A stretch of DNA of 6,602 nt from Candidatus Woesebacteria bacterium (lineage in GTDB: Bacteria; Patescibacteriota; Microgenomatia; UBA10105; UBA927). Made by a program: the position numbers and the translations under genes. The stretch spans positions 1-6,602 of the forward strand of contig JAGVFE010000102.1 in assembly GCA_020057765.1 (NCBI GenBank), read 5' to 3'. Under the pieces are notes generated by a model, which saw nothing but the letters and a program-made list of their open reading frames with translations, was not told the DNA's origin and searched no databases. Of this stretch, positions 1-5,764 are shown one piece after another. Numbering within the stretch: the first letter of the stretch is position 1; every line of letters starts with the position of its first letter.

Positions 1-12
1 CATGCCTAGAGT

Positions 13-75
13 TTATGTTTTCTTTATAGCCAATGCAACAAGAAACGGTATCGGCAGGAGCCCAAAGCCCAGCCA
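13..75 (-). pseudogene. Remnant: last 20 codons of a paralogue of the large GT-C-like membrane protein
   Basis: Reading on in frame past the hicA TAG stop gives 20 codons, beginning WLGFGLLPIPF and ending in TAA at 15-13. The large membrane protein at 615-3416 ends with WLGLAILPIPF plus nine more residues and stops at exactly the same distance. Nine of 20 residues are identical, most others are conservative (I/L, L/V, R/K), and there are no indels. At nucleotide level 41-86 matches 643-688 at 37 of 46 positions, with a constant offset of 602. The match stops abruptly at about 86, inside the last codons of hicA. No start codon or upstream body of this paralogue remains in the window, so it is a 3'-end fragment, not a gene. 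It could be the tail of a tandem paralogue whose body was replaced by hicBA, or an original gene end displaced by insertion. The homology is seen directly; the mechanism is inferred. Confidence 0.72.
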
Positions 76-300
76 CTAGAGGAGTTTTTGCAGATATTTC
101 GGCGTCAATTTGATGTCGTTGAGGATTGCCCGAAGCAGCCCTTTTCCGATATCTTTGCCTGCATGAAAAGGGATTACCGTCGTTCGGCCGTCGGGATGTC
201 TGAAAAAGATGTGAGCCCCTTCCTGACGAACCTTTGAAAATCCCAAGGAATTGACAATTTTAATAAGCTTTCTTGCCTTGAGTATGGGCAATTGGCTCAT
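76..300 (-). CDS. hicA: HicA-type toxin, mRNA interferase (74 aa)
   Basis: This is a small basic protein of the HicA/YcfA family, toxins with a dsRNA-binding-like fold that cleave mRNA and are neutralised by HicB. The family signature is clear: ARKLIKIVNSLGF at 9-21, then the core QEGAHIFFRHPDGR at 26-39 with the expected catalytic His at residue 30, then VIPFHAGKDIGKGLLRAIL at 42-60. The usual GSH core reads GAH here, so the Ser before the catalytic His is Ala; this variation probably does not abolish function. The length is normal. The ATG overlaps the hicB TGA by 4 nt (ATGA) and there is no Shine-Dalgarno sequence in front, so translation is probably coupled to hicB. The TAG stop and last codons lie inside sequence homologous to the end of the large membrane gene, with TAG where that gene has CAG. 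The C-terminus may therefore have been shaped by the junction. Confidence 0.9.
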   Translation of the reverse strand: MSQLPILKARKLIKIVNSLGFSKVRQEGAHIFFRHPDGRTTVIPFHAGKDIGKGLLRAILNDIKLTPKYLQKLL

Positions 301-566
301 AGGAAGCGTGGAGTCGGTACGAAGATATCGCTCATCCCGAAGAAACGCGGCGTCTTTTGTTGCGTAAAGTCTATACTATCACGATAGCTTTCGTCCTCTT
401 CCGCGACGTCTAGACACAGACGAATAGCCTCTTCAATGTTTTTTATCGCTTCTTCGTAGGTTTCCCCTTGGGTGTGGCAGCCGGGGATGGCCGGTACGTC
501 GGCCACAAACATGCCGTCTTCATCCTGCATGATAACAACTTTGAAGTTGAAAACATTTTGTTTCAT
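297..566 (-). CDS. hicB: HicB-type antitoxin (89 aa)
   Basis: This is the cognate antitoxin of the adjacent HicA. The N-terminal half is a typical HicB domain (UPF0150, partial RNase H fold): a first strand FNFKVVIMQDEDGMFVADVP, the hallmark PAIPGCHTQGETYEEA at about 25-40, and the amphipathic helix IKNIEEAIRLCLD at 41-53. The short C-terminal tail (54-89) is acidic, then ends FFGMSDIFVPTPRFL. I see no helix-turn-helix or ribbon-helix-helix domain, so this looks like the short HicB type, in which autoregulation is uncertain. Antitoxin precedes toxin, whereas many classical loci run hicA-hicB. The gene starts 48 nt after the stop of the large membrane gene and has no clear Shine-Dalgarno sequence. 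A -10-like TAGAAT lies 8 nt before the ATG, raising the possibility of a nearly leaderless transcript. Confidence 0.9.
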   Translation of the reverse strand: MKQNVFNFKVVIMQDEDGMFVADVPAIPGCHTQGETYEEAIKNIEEAIRLCLDVAEEDESYRDSIDFTQQKTPRFFGMSDIFVPTPRFL

Positions 567-574
567 ATGACATC

Positions 575-604
575 ATTCTAGCATTTTTGCGTTCGAGAAC
601 GCAA
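575..604 (-). promoter_or_regulatory. Putative hicBA promoter overlapped by a palindrome
   Basis: On the minus strand TAGAAT (580-575) resembles a -10 box, and TTGCGT (604-599) matches the first three bases of a -35 box with an 18-nt spacer. If used, transcription would start close to the hicB ATG at 566, giving a very short leader. The -35 region coincides with the palindrome at 587-604, a position suited to repression. The -35 match is weak, so this is a suggestion only. The alternative is read-through from the glycan genes upstream. Confidence 0.35.
587..604. repeat. 18-bp palindrome upstream of hicB, candidate operator
   Basis: TTGCGTTC and GAACGCAA form 8-bp perfect arms around a 2-bp centre (GA). 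It lies in the 48-nt gap between the large membrane gene stop (615) and the hicB start (566). As RNA it could fold as a 7-bp stem with a four-base loop, but no U-tract follows on the minus strand, so a terminator role is unlikely. An operator for a toxin-antitoxin regulator is the most natural reading, although this HicB shows no obvious DNA-binding domain. Confidence 0.5.
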
Positions 605-614
605 TATCTGATCC

Positions 615-3416
615 TCAACGTTTTCGAAGAATGAACATAAGTATGAACGGGATCGGCAAGATCGCCAACCCCAGCCACTGGAGGAGTTGAGGGAGGAAGA
701 AAAGGACGATGGTTGTTGGTTGTGAGTTGTTTGTTGTTCGTTCGTGGAGCGGCCACGCATTTGCCCAATTGTTGACGAGCACGTGGTCTTTTAATGGATG
801 AAAATAAGGAAACATTGGTATTTTTTCCCACGCCGCCCAGCCAGCGTGAAAAGCTTGGTTGAGAATGAGCGTTTTTTGCATTGTCGCATTGACGCCTTGA
901 CGCATTGACACTTTGTAGTACGCTGGATTCGGATGATTAACCACAACATCAGTATGTACGTTTGTTGGCGGACTTGCTTGACTGGGTATCCTCAGGTGGA
1001 CTAAATCAGTATATGGTAGTTTATAGAAACGGATGCTTTTGATATTGTTGACCGTCTCGTATTTCCCAATTGAATCGTTGGAAAGATAGACAGAATAGCC
1101 CAGTCCATCGGGAGCCAGCGGGGGAAGGACAAAATAGGAGGTATTCCAGTTGTTTGTTGACAGGTATGTCTCCAGCTCGACGTGTTTTACCGTTTCATTG
1201 ATGAAGGCGATAAGGAGTGGTCTGCCGTTGACATGCCGACTTTCAACGGAAATGATGTAGCCGTCTTTGTGGGAAAGTTCGGGTACACCAAAACTCAAAC
1301 AAGCACGTTGATTCAAGCTTTGGAGTCGCAAAAAACCTTCAGTTTCCTCGGTTGCCGTTCCCGTTCCATTGTTGAGCAATCCGCAGGAAACCACGTTATT
1401 GGCTGCAAGTCGTCCGGCAGGCGAGGCTTCAAATATCAGATTATCAGATTTGATGAGGCCTGATATATCAAATTCACGCTCGTCCGCCGCGCGTTTCGTA
1501 AACAGCGACCGGAAAGGATAGACACTAGTTGTTTGTTCGACCTTTGCGACGTAGTCTCCGAGTTCCGCGTATGCCACATCATTGTCGGTCCGGCCATATG
1601 TGGGGGAGACCGTTGGCAGTTGACCGGTGAGAGTGATGAAATTATTCGATTGAGTTGATTTGACTTCGTAAAGCGTTAATTTCCCCCTCTCCCATATTTC
1701 CCTTATATCCCCGATGTCCCCAAGTATTGTTTTGGTCTCCTCAATAAAAAGCGCCCGGTTATTGCTTGGAGAGATAATATTTTCATCCAAAAGCACATAG
1801 CTGACGTCATATTTGTTCAACACAGACTCGACGGCAGCCGCATTTTTACTGTAGAGGGCTCGTGAAAGCTCCCAATAATAGTTCTCATTTTGTGCGCTCC
1901 ACACGTCAAAAGCGCGGTCCATAATCGGTTGCTCGATGCCGTACCAGAGAAATCCTGATCCAGTCAGCCCCCATCGGGCATATGTCCATCCCCAGTACGT
2001 TGGTTGCGGCAGGTTTGCAATCCGTCCCAGCGGTTTGGTTTTCAGATACGAAAAAAGTGAAAAATAGTCCTGCGGTATATCTTGTCGCAGCGGATCGTAA
2101 AACAGTTTCCCCCCTGCAACCGGAAGGAAATGTATGAGCAAAAGGAGTATGGTTCCCACTGTCCCACAGGCAATAAGTGCACGCTTGAGAAAGAAGGGTT
2201 TCAGTTGTCCAATGCTCGCCAAGCCGACCGCCAGGAGTACGCTATAAGAAAAACCCGCAAGGATGCCCACTTTGGTGAAAGGGAAACGAAGCGCTTGAAC
2301 AAAAAGCGGGACGGCACTTCGGAGCCAGTCATTGATTGTCGTAAAGGGCTGGCTGTCGGTGGTCAGCAGGGCGACTGCGAAAAGAAAAATGGCAACCACC
2401 CCAATAGTCATTGGTTTTTTACTCCGAAAGAGACTCCATGCTCCATACGATATAACCACAAAAACAATCCATGAGAGGATTATTGGAAACGGTTCGTCAG
2501 CAATTCTTCGCCATTGGCTTGCCACCGGAAGCTGGGTGTTTTTTTGCGGGTCCAAGTCAAACGTATCAAACCAAAAGCCCTTGAGTTGGACGGTATCATC
2601 AAATGTCCCGAATGCGCGGTTCCTAAGATATACTTCTTCTGTGGCCATTTGGTTGATTTTGGCATCCACGACGACGGAGGACTGTGTCAGAGTAAAGTAG
2701 CCAAATGGCAGGAGCCAGAAGGCATTGGTACAAAGCGTAATGAGCCAGATGAGCGTGACTTTTTTGATGGTACCGATGGATCGACGGAGCATGAGATAGC
2801 TTAGAGACAGGATGGACAATACAGCGAGGTAAACTAAAAAAATCGTCGGTACATATCCTTGGGGGATAGCCAGGACATTGATGGCAGTAAGAGCCAGGAA
2901 AGATTTTTTTGACGGGCGTTCCATAAAGCGAAAAAAGCCCCACACAAGCCACGGGAGAAAACCAAAGTGGGTCACAAACGGCTCAAATGGAACCGAAAAC
3001 ATCTGGAGTGTTGCCAGGTTAAGGAGATAAAAAAGTGCGCCCACGAGGGCAAAAAGGGAGTTTTTTGTTTTGACAAAAAAAATATCGTGCAGCAGAACAT
3101 AGACCCCAAGAGGGCCGATGAGGAGCATGGAGAATGTCCAAAAATAGCGGAGGAGGTGCGTGGGCAGAACAACAGATGCGGCCCAAAGTATGAGCTGTCT
3201 GGGTAGATCCGCCGCATGCCCCATGCCGCCCAAAAGACCCAATCCTTGATACTCCTGCCAGACGGCAAAAAGTGAACGCTTAATATTGAGGGCAAAGTCA
3301 AATTCGGGGTGGAGATTGTCCCAACCGGTCAGCCACGTGCCGGATTGTACATTGGTTGCAACAATAATCAGCCACACGCTGACGAGAATACCCAGGGACA
3401 GGATGTGTTTGCGCAT
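615..3416 (-). CDS. Large polytopic GT-C-like membrane glycosyltransferase (933 aa)
   Basis: This is a very large integral membrane protein resembling the GT-C superfamily, specifically the AftD/YfhO-like group that transfers sugars from polyprenyl-phosphate donors on the outer face of the membrane. After TM1 (about 5-22), the first outer loop carries GWDNLHPEFDF (31-41); its acidic residues are where GT-C enzymes keep their catalytic Asp. About eleven further hydrophobic segments follow up to about 433, in two blocks (73-238 and 310-433), with ALRFPFTK at 375-382, a loop motif I associate with this group. Residues about 440-900 form a long soluble, beta-rich region, probably extracytoplasmic, ending with an AFHAGWAAW...VLVNNWANAW pattern (855-888) typical of YfhO/AftD-like C-termini. 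A final TM is at 903-930, followed by RKR. I chose the ATG at 3416, 2 nt after the upstream stop, because the longer in-frame start at 3497 would put a hydrophilic extension inside the glycosyltransferase gene. Donor and acceptor cannot be read from sequence. Its last 20 codons recur downstream of hicA. Confidence 0.78.
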   Translation of the reverse strand: MRKHILSLGILVSVWLIIVATNVQSGTWLTGWDNLHPEFDFALNIKRSLFAVWQEYQGLGLLGGMGHAADLPRQLILWAASVVLPTHLLRYFWTFSMLLIGPLGVYVLLHDIFFVKTKNSLFALVGALFYLLNLATLQMFSVPFEPFVTHFGFLPWLVWGFFRFMERPSKKSFLALTAINVLAIPQGYVPTIFLVYLAVLSILSLSYLMLRRSIGTIKKVTLIWLITLCTNAFWLLPFGYFTLTQSSVVVDAKINQMATEEVYLRNRAFGTFDDTVQLKGFWFDTFDLDPQKNTQLPVASQWRRIADEPFPIILSWIVFVVISYGAWSLFRSKKPMTIGVVAIFLFAVALLTTDSQPFTTINDWLRSAVPLFVQALRFPFTKVGILAGFSYSVLLAVGLASIGQLKPFFLKRALIACGTVGTILLLLIHFLPVAGGKLFYDPLRQDIPQDYFSLFSYLKTKPLGRIANLPQPTYWGWTYARWGLTGSGFLWYGIEQPIMDRAFDVWSAQNENYYWELSRALYSKNAAAVESVLNKYDVSYVLLDENIISPSNNRALFIEETKTILGDIGDIREIWERGKLTLYEVKSTQSNNFITLTGQLPTVSPTYGRTDNDVAYAELGDYVAKVEQTTSVYPFRSLFTKRAADEREFDISGLIKSDNLIFEASPAGRLAANNVVSCGLLNNGTGTATEETEGFLRLQSLNQRACLSFGVPELSHKDGYIISVESRHVNGRPLLIAFINETVKHVELETYLSTNNWNTSYFVLPPLAPDGLGYSVYLSNDSIGKYETVNNIKSIRFYKLPYTDLVHLRIPSQASPPTNVHTDVVVNHPNPAYYKVSMRQGVNATMQKTLILNQAFHAGWAAWEKIPMFPYFHPLKDHVLVNNWANAWPLHERTTNNSQPTTIVLFFLPQLLQWLGLAILPIPFILMFILRKR

Positions 3417-3418
3417 GA

Positions 3419-4753
3419 TTATGACAGCGCCAGACGTGCTTTGGAAGCCGCGTTGTACACTGGTTGAGTAAGAACAGTATAGTATGCGTCGGTACAATTG
3501 GAAAATGAGCGCAGCTGAGCAAGGAGCTTTACAAATGTCCTGATTTTTCTAAAACGTTTGGCTTCCCCCATGGTTTCTATATGGCGGGGAAGCTTTGTAA
3601 GATCGTTCGGCAACAAAAGTGCCTTGGGAGACAGCTTTGCTTGGGCAAGTGCGCCGACCACATCATCTGTGAGCGTATAGTTTTTCATCGCCTCTGAGAT
3701 AAGCAGCGGTTTTTGATGAGCCAGTGCCAAAGAAAACGGGCCCGAGGATGACATAACCGTCCGGTATGGCAAGACGACCAGATCAGCGGCGGCAAAATAG
3801 AGATCCAGCTTGTTATTTGGCACAAAACCCGTCATTGTGATATGGGGTTTTCCTTTGGCAAGGGCAGTAACGCCGTCAAAATAGGCTTGATAGTGGGCTT
3901 TATGCTGTTGGGTCATGCTGGGGCCACCAGCAATGATGAGTCGAATAGATTTTTTTCCTATTTTTTCAGGCTTGTTGAATGCTTTAAGGAGGAGATCCGT
4001 GCCCTTGTACCAGGTGATGAAGCCGAACGAAAGAATGACAAATTCATTGGTGTCTATACCTAGACGCGATCTACTTCGATGTTGCGACGGCAATCGATCT
4101 TTCGTTTCGATGCCGTGTGGGATCACCGTCACATGACGCATGGGTGCTAGGCCGGTGAGCCGCTTTCTCAAGAATTCTTCCAAGACGATCGTTTCGCCTG
4201 CAGTGTGCGTCAGAAGCCGATAGAACAACGGCAAAAGCGTTGCAAAGAGCCAGTATTGACGGGTGCCAAAGTGAAGTCCTAAATGTCCAAGTAAACTTGA
4301 AAGATCAGTAATGACCTGATGGAGTACTATCGTGACGTGCTTGCCCAAAATTTTGGCGGCGCCAATGAAAAGAGGAAAGAGCGACGTCACCCAAAAGTCT
4401 CCGTAAGAGGCAAACTCAAATTCAATGAGAACGCTATCTACTTTATCAAATCTGGCAAGTAGTTTGAGGAGGTTCCAGTAGAGAGAGAGTGAGTTTCGTT
4501 TCCACCCGCGAATCACGAGCATTCCGTCTTCCTCGTAGGTTTTGGCCGTGTCGAGGACATCAGCAAGCACGATAATTTTTCTATCTTCCCGATCAAGTTT
4601 TTTTGCCAATGGAAGCAGGGTGTTTTTTGCAAATCCCGCAACCCCGCCAATTTTTGCAGTGTGAACACCCTCCCCGCGGGGAGGGTAATTGGTAATCATC
4701 AGGACATTGCCTGGTTGGTTGTATTGCTCGACAAGCTTATGTTTTATGGTCAT
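3419..4753 (-). CDS. GT4-family glycosyltransferase (444 aa)
   Basis: This is a cytoplasmic or membrane-associated retaining glycosyltransferase with the GT-B fold, group 1/GT4. The N-terminal Rossmann half begins VLMITNYPPRGEG at 17-29, with the glycine-rich IGGVAGFAKN at 35-44. The linker VIPHGIE (210-216) leads into the nucleotide-sugar-binding half: ILSFGFITWYKGTDLLLKAF (240-259), LIIAGGP (272-278), ITMTGFVPNNKLDLYFAAAD (305-324) and VVLPYRTVMSSSGPFSLALA (326-345). The last is the donor-binding region where many GT4 enzymes have an EX7E motif; here the SSSGPFSLA form replaces the first Glu. Length is normal. The ATG overlaps the methyltransferase TGA by 4 nt (ATGA), indicating translational coupling, and the stop lies 2 nt before the GT-C-like gene. 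It likely adds one sugar to a lipid-linked or nascent surface glycan; the sugar is not predictable. A perfect 20-bp GC-rich palindrome lies in its 5' part, encoding the PPRGEG loop. Confidence 0.88.
   Translation of the reverse strand: MTIKHKLVEQYNQPGNVLMITNYPPRGEGVHTAKIGGVAGFAKNTLLPLAKKLDREDRKIIVLADVLDTAKTYEEDGMLVIRGWKRNSLSLYWNLLKLLARFDKVDSVLIEFEFASYGDFWVTSLFPLFIGAAKILGKHVTIVLHQVITDLSSLLGHLGLHFGTRQYWLFATLLPLFYRLLTHTAGETIVLEEFLRKRLTGLAPMRHVTVIPHGIETKDRLPSQHRSRSRLGIDTNEFVILSFGFITWYKGTDLLLKAFNKPEKIGKKSIRLIIAGGPSMTQQHKAHYQAYFDGVTALAKGKPHITMTGFVPNNKLDLYFAAADLVVLPYRTVMSSSGPFSLALAHQKPLLISEAMKNYTLTDDVVGALAQAKLSPKALLLPNDLTKLPRHIETMGEAKRFRKIRTFVKLLAQLRSFSNCTDAYYTVLTQPVYNAASKARLALS
4667..4686. repeat. 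Perfect 20-bp GC-rich palindrome inside the GT4 gene
   Basis: ACCCTCCCCGCGGGGAGGGT equals its own reverse complement over all 20 positions; the flanking bases (C and A) do not extend it. It encodes the YPPRGEGV part of the first glycosyltransferase loop, about 70 nt after the start codon. It could extrude or form a very stable RNA hairpin near the 5' end of the gene, or simply reflect the codons for Pro-Pro-Arg-Gly-Glu-Gly. Confidence 0.85.
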
Positions 4754-5586
4754 AGATTTTTTATTCCAACGATGTTGGTATATCCATGACGGTCGATTTC
4801 TTCATTAAACCTGGCAGGCGTATATGGCACAATCTGCTTGCCGCGCTCATCAATAATGCGCAAAGAAAAGTTGTGAGCGATCAGTGTTTGAGCAATGTTT
4901 GTCGATCTGGCTTCAAGAAAAACAGCTCGGAGTTTTTTGTTTTTTAATGTTTTGTTCATTCCCTTGAAAACATCACCCTCTGCTCCCTCGACATCGATCT
5001 TGATGATGGTTGGAAAAATTCCTTGCTTTTTTACCTCAGCATCAATCGTTGTGAGGGCAACCGTTAGTTTTTTAGCATTTGGTTGAGCCAAGATGCTATG
5101 TTCGCCGGATGAGGCAGAAGAGAGATAGAAGTCTGTTTTCCCTTTTTTTGCTCCAACAGCACATTGTTTTGTCTGACAACGCGCAAGTTTGTTTACGGCA
5201 ATATTCTCTTGTAAGAGGGCATAATTACGAGGCTCTGGTTCAAAGGCCAGCACGCGGCCTTTTCCTTTTACCAGTTTGCCGGCAAGCGTTGTGTAATAGC
5301 CTACGTGGGCGCCAATATCAAAAACAATATCGTTTTTACGGATGAGTTTGATAAACAGTTGAGTTTCGATAGGTTCGTATGAACCGGTGCTGGCAAGATA
5401 AAGGCCCGGGCCATTGTCGCCTCGTTGAATTCGAAGTCTGATACCCAATGGGATGACTGTAATAAACGTGCCGGATTGAGTTATTTGATAGGGCCGTTTA
5501 TAAAGCACGTGAAGGATCGGCAATTTCTTGCCGATTCCGGTGCCGATGAACGGCTTTGCAATAGTTTGAAGTATTTTTTGAATCAT
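4750..5586 (-). CDS. FkbM-family SAM-dependent methyltransferase (278 aa)
   Basis: This is a class I S-adenosylmethionine-dependent methyltransferase of the FkbM type (Methyltransf_21), a family that O-methylates polyketides and, in glycan clusters, sugar hydroxyls. SAM-binding motif I is VFDIGAHVGYYT at 88-99, motif II is the acidic end of strand 2 in FEPEPRNY at 115-122, and the FkbM hallmark IIKIDVEGAEGDVFKGM is at 194-210. LTTIDAEV (178-185) precedes it, as is usual. About 85 residues precede motif I, within the family range. The ATG at 5586 is the first possible start, since an in-frame TGA lies at 5595-5593. Only a weak GAAGAAA purine run precedes it, and a 12-bp inverted repeat sits immediately upstream. 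It overlaps the GT4 gene by 4 nt and is apparently first in the glycan operon. Capping or decorating methylation of a surface sugar is inferred from context. Confidence 0.9.
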   Translation of the reverse strand: MIQKILQTIAKPFIGTGIGKKLPILHVLYKRPYQITQSGTFITVIPLGIRLRIQRGDNGPGLYLASTGSYEPIETQLFIKLIRKNDIVFDIGAHVGYYTTLAGKLVKGKGRVLAFEPEPRNYALLQENIAVNKLARCQTKQCAVGAKKGKTDFYLSSASSGEHSILAQPNAKKLTVALTTIDAEVKKQGIFPTIIKIDVEGAEGDVFKGMNKTLKNKKLRAVFLEARSTNIAQTLIAHNFSLRIIDERGKQIVPYTPARFNEEIDRHGYTNIVGIKNL

Positions 5587-5593
5587 ATTTCTT

Positions 5594-5625
5594 CAGTCAG
5601 CAACTCCTGCCGTAGTTACTGACTG
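5594..5625. repeat. 12-bp inverted repeat directly upstream of the FkbM gene
   Basis: Arms CAGTCAGCAACT (5594-5605) and AGTTACTGACTG (5614-5625) flank an 8-nt loop. Eleven of 12 positions pair as DNA, and on the minus-strand RNA the remaining position is a G-U wobble, so the stem is complete in the sense direction of the FkbM transcript. It ends 7 nt before the ATG at 5586. It could be a 5'-leader hairpin affecting translation or stability. No U-tract follows on either strand, which argues against a terminator. Confidence 0.65.
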
Positions 5626-5626
5626 G

Positions 5627-5691
5627 AGAAAACCGTGCACCCTATCTAAACTGTATCCTGCAAATTGCAGGGCAGAGAAGGGGGTGCACGG
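5627..5691 (-). terminator. Putative intrinsic terminator of the lipoprotein unit, with nested hairpin
   Basis: On the minus strand CCGTGCACCC (5691-5682) pairs perfectly with GGGTGCACGG (5642-5633), and TTTTCT follows directly (5632-5627). This is the arrangement of a Rho-independent terminator about 74 nt after the lipoprotein stop. The 39-nt intervening region is unusually long for a terminator loop, but it contains its own hairpin, CCTGCAA/TTGCAGG (5657-5671, one unpaired base). The 10-bp arms each contain the self-complementary GTGCAC. The structure is plain in the sequence; the terminator function is inferred, and a structured RNA or mobile-element end would also fit. Confidence 0.45.
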
Positions 5692-5707
5692 CACACATTC
5701 ATATGTA

Positions 5708-5730
5708 GGTTCGTCTTAATGCGGCGAACC
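5708..5730. repeat. Short inverted repeat downstream of the lipoprotein gene
   Basis: GGTTCG (5708-5713) and CGAACC (5725-5730) pair, and on the plus-strand RNA two further pairs (U-G, C-G) extend the stem to 8 bp with a 7-nt loop. It lies between the lipoprotein stop and the terminator-like structure. Together these fill most of the 178-nt gene-free gap 5587-5764 with secondary structure. The function is unknown. Confidence 0.4.
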
Positions 5731-5764
5731 ATTGTAGTTGTTGGTTGCTGAGCCGGGCGATTGC

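Noticed and set aside
1..12. Possible start codon (ATG at 3-1) of another gene at the left edge
   Set aside because: Only the three bases are visible, with no ribosome binding site in front and no coding sequence to judge.
587..604. Rho-independent terminator for the glycan operon
   Set aside because: The stem is followed by AAAAATGC on the minus strand, not by a U-tract, and it overlaps promoter-like elements of hicB.
710..745. T/G-rich repeated TTGTTG-like stretch near the end of the large gene
   Set aside because: It encodes the low-complexity linker HERTTNNSQPTT just before the final membrane segment; the repeat comes from Asn/Thr/Gln codons and shows no regular period.
2082..2804. Three overlapping plus-strand open frames within the large membrane gene
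   Set aside because: They lie antisense to hydrophobic segments of a well-supported gene, encode Lys/Arg/Glu-rich sequence without any recognisable domain, and have no plausible upstream signals.
3417..3497. 27-codon N-terminal extension of the large membrane protein from the ATG at 3497
   Set aside because: It would overlap the glycosyltransferase gene by 79 nt and place polar residues before the first membrane segment; the ATG at 3416 gives a standard MRKH-plus-hydrophobic start and a 2-nt gap.
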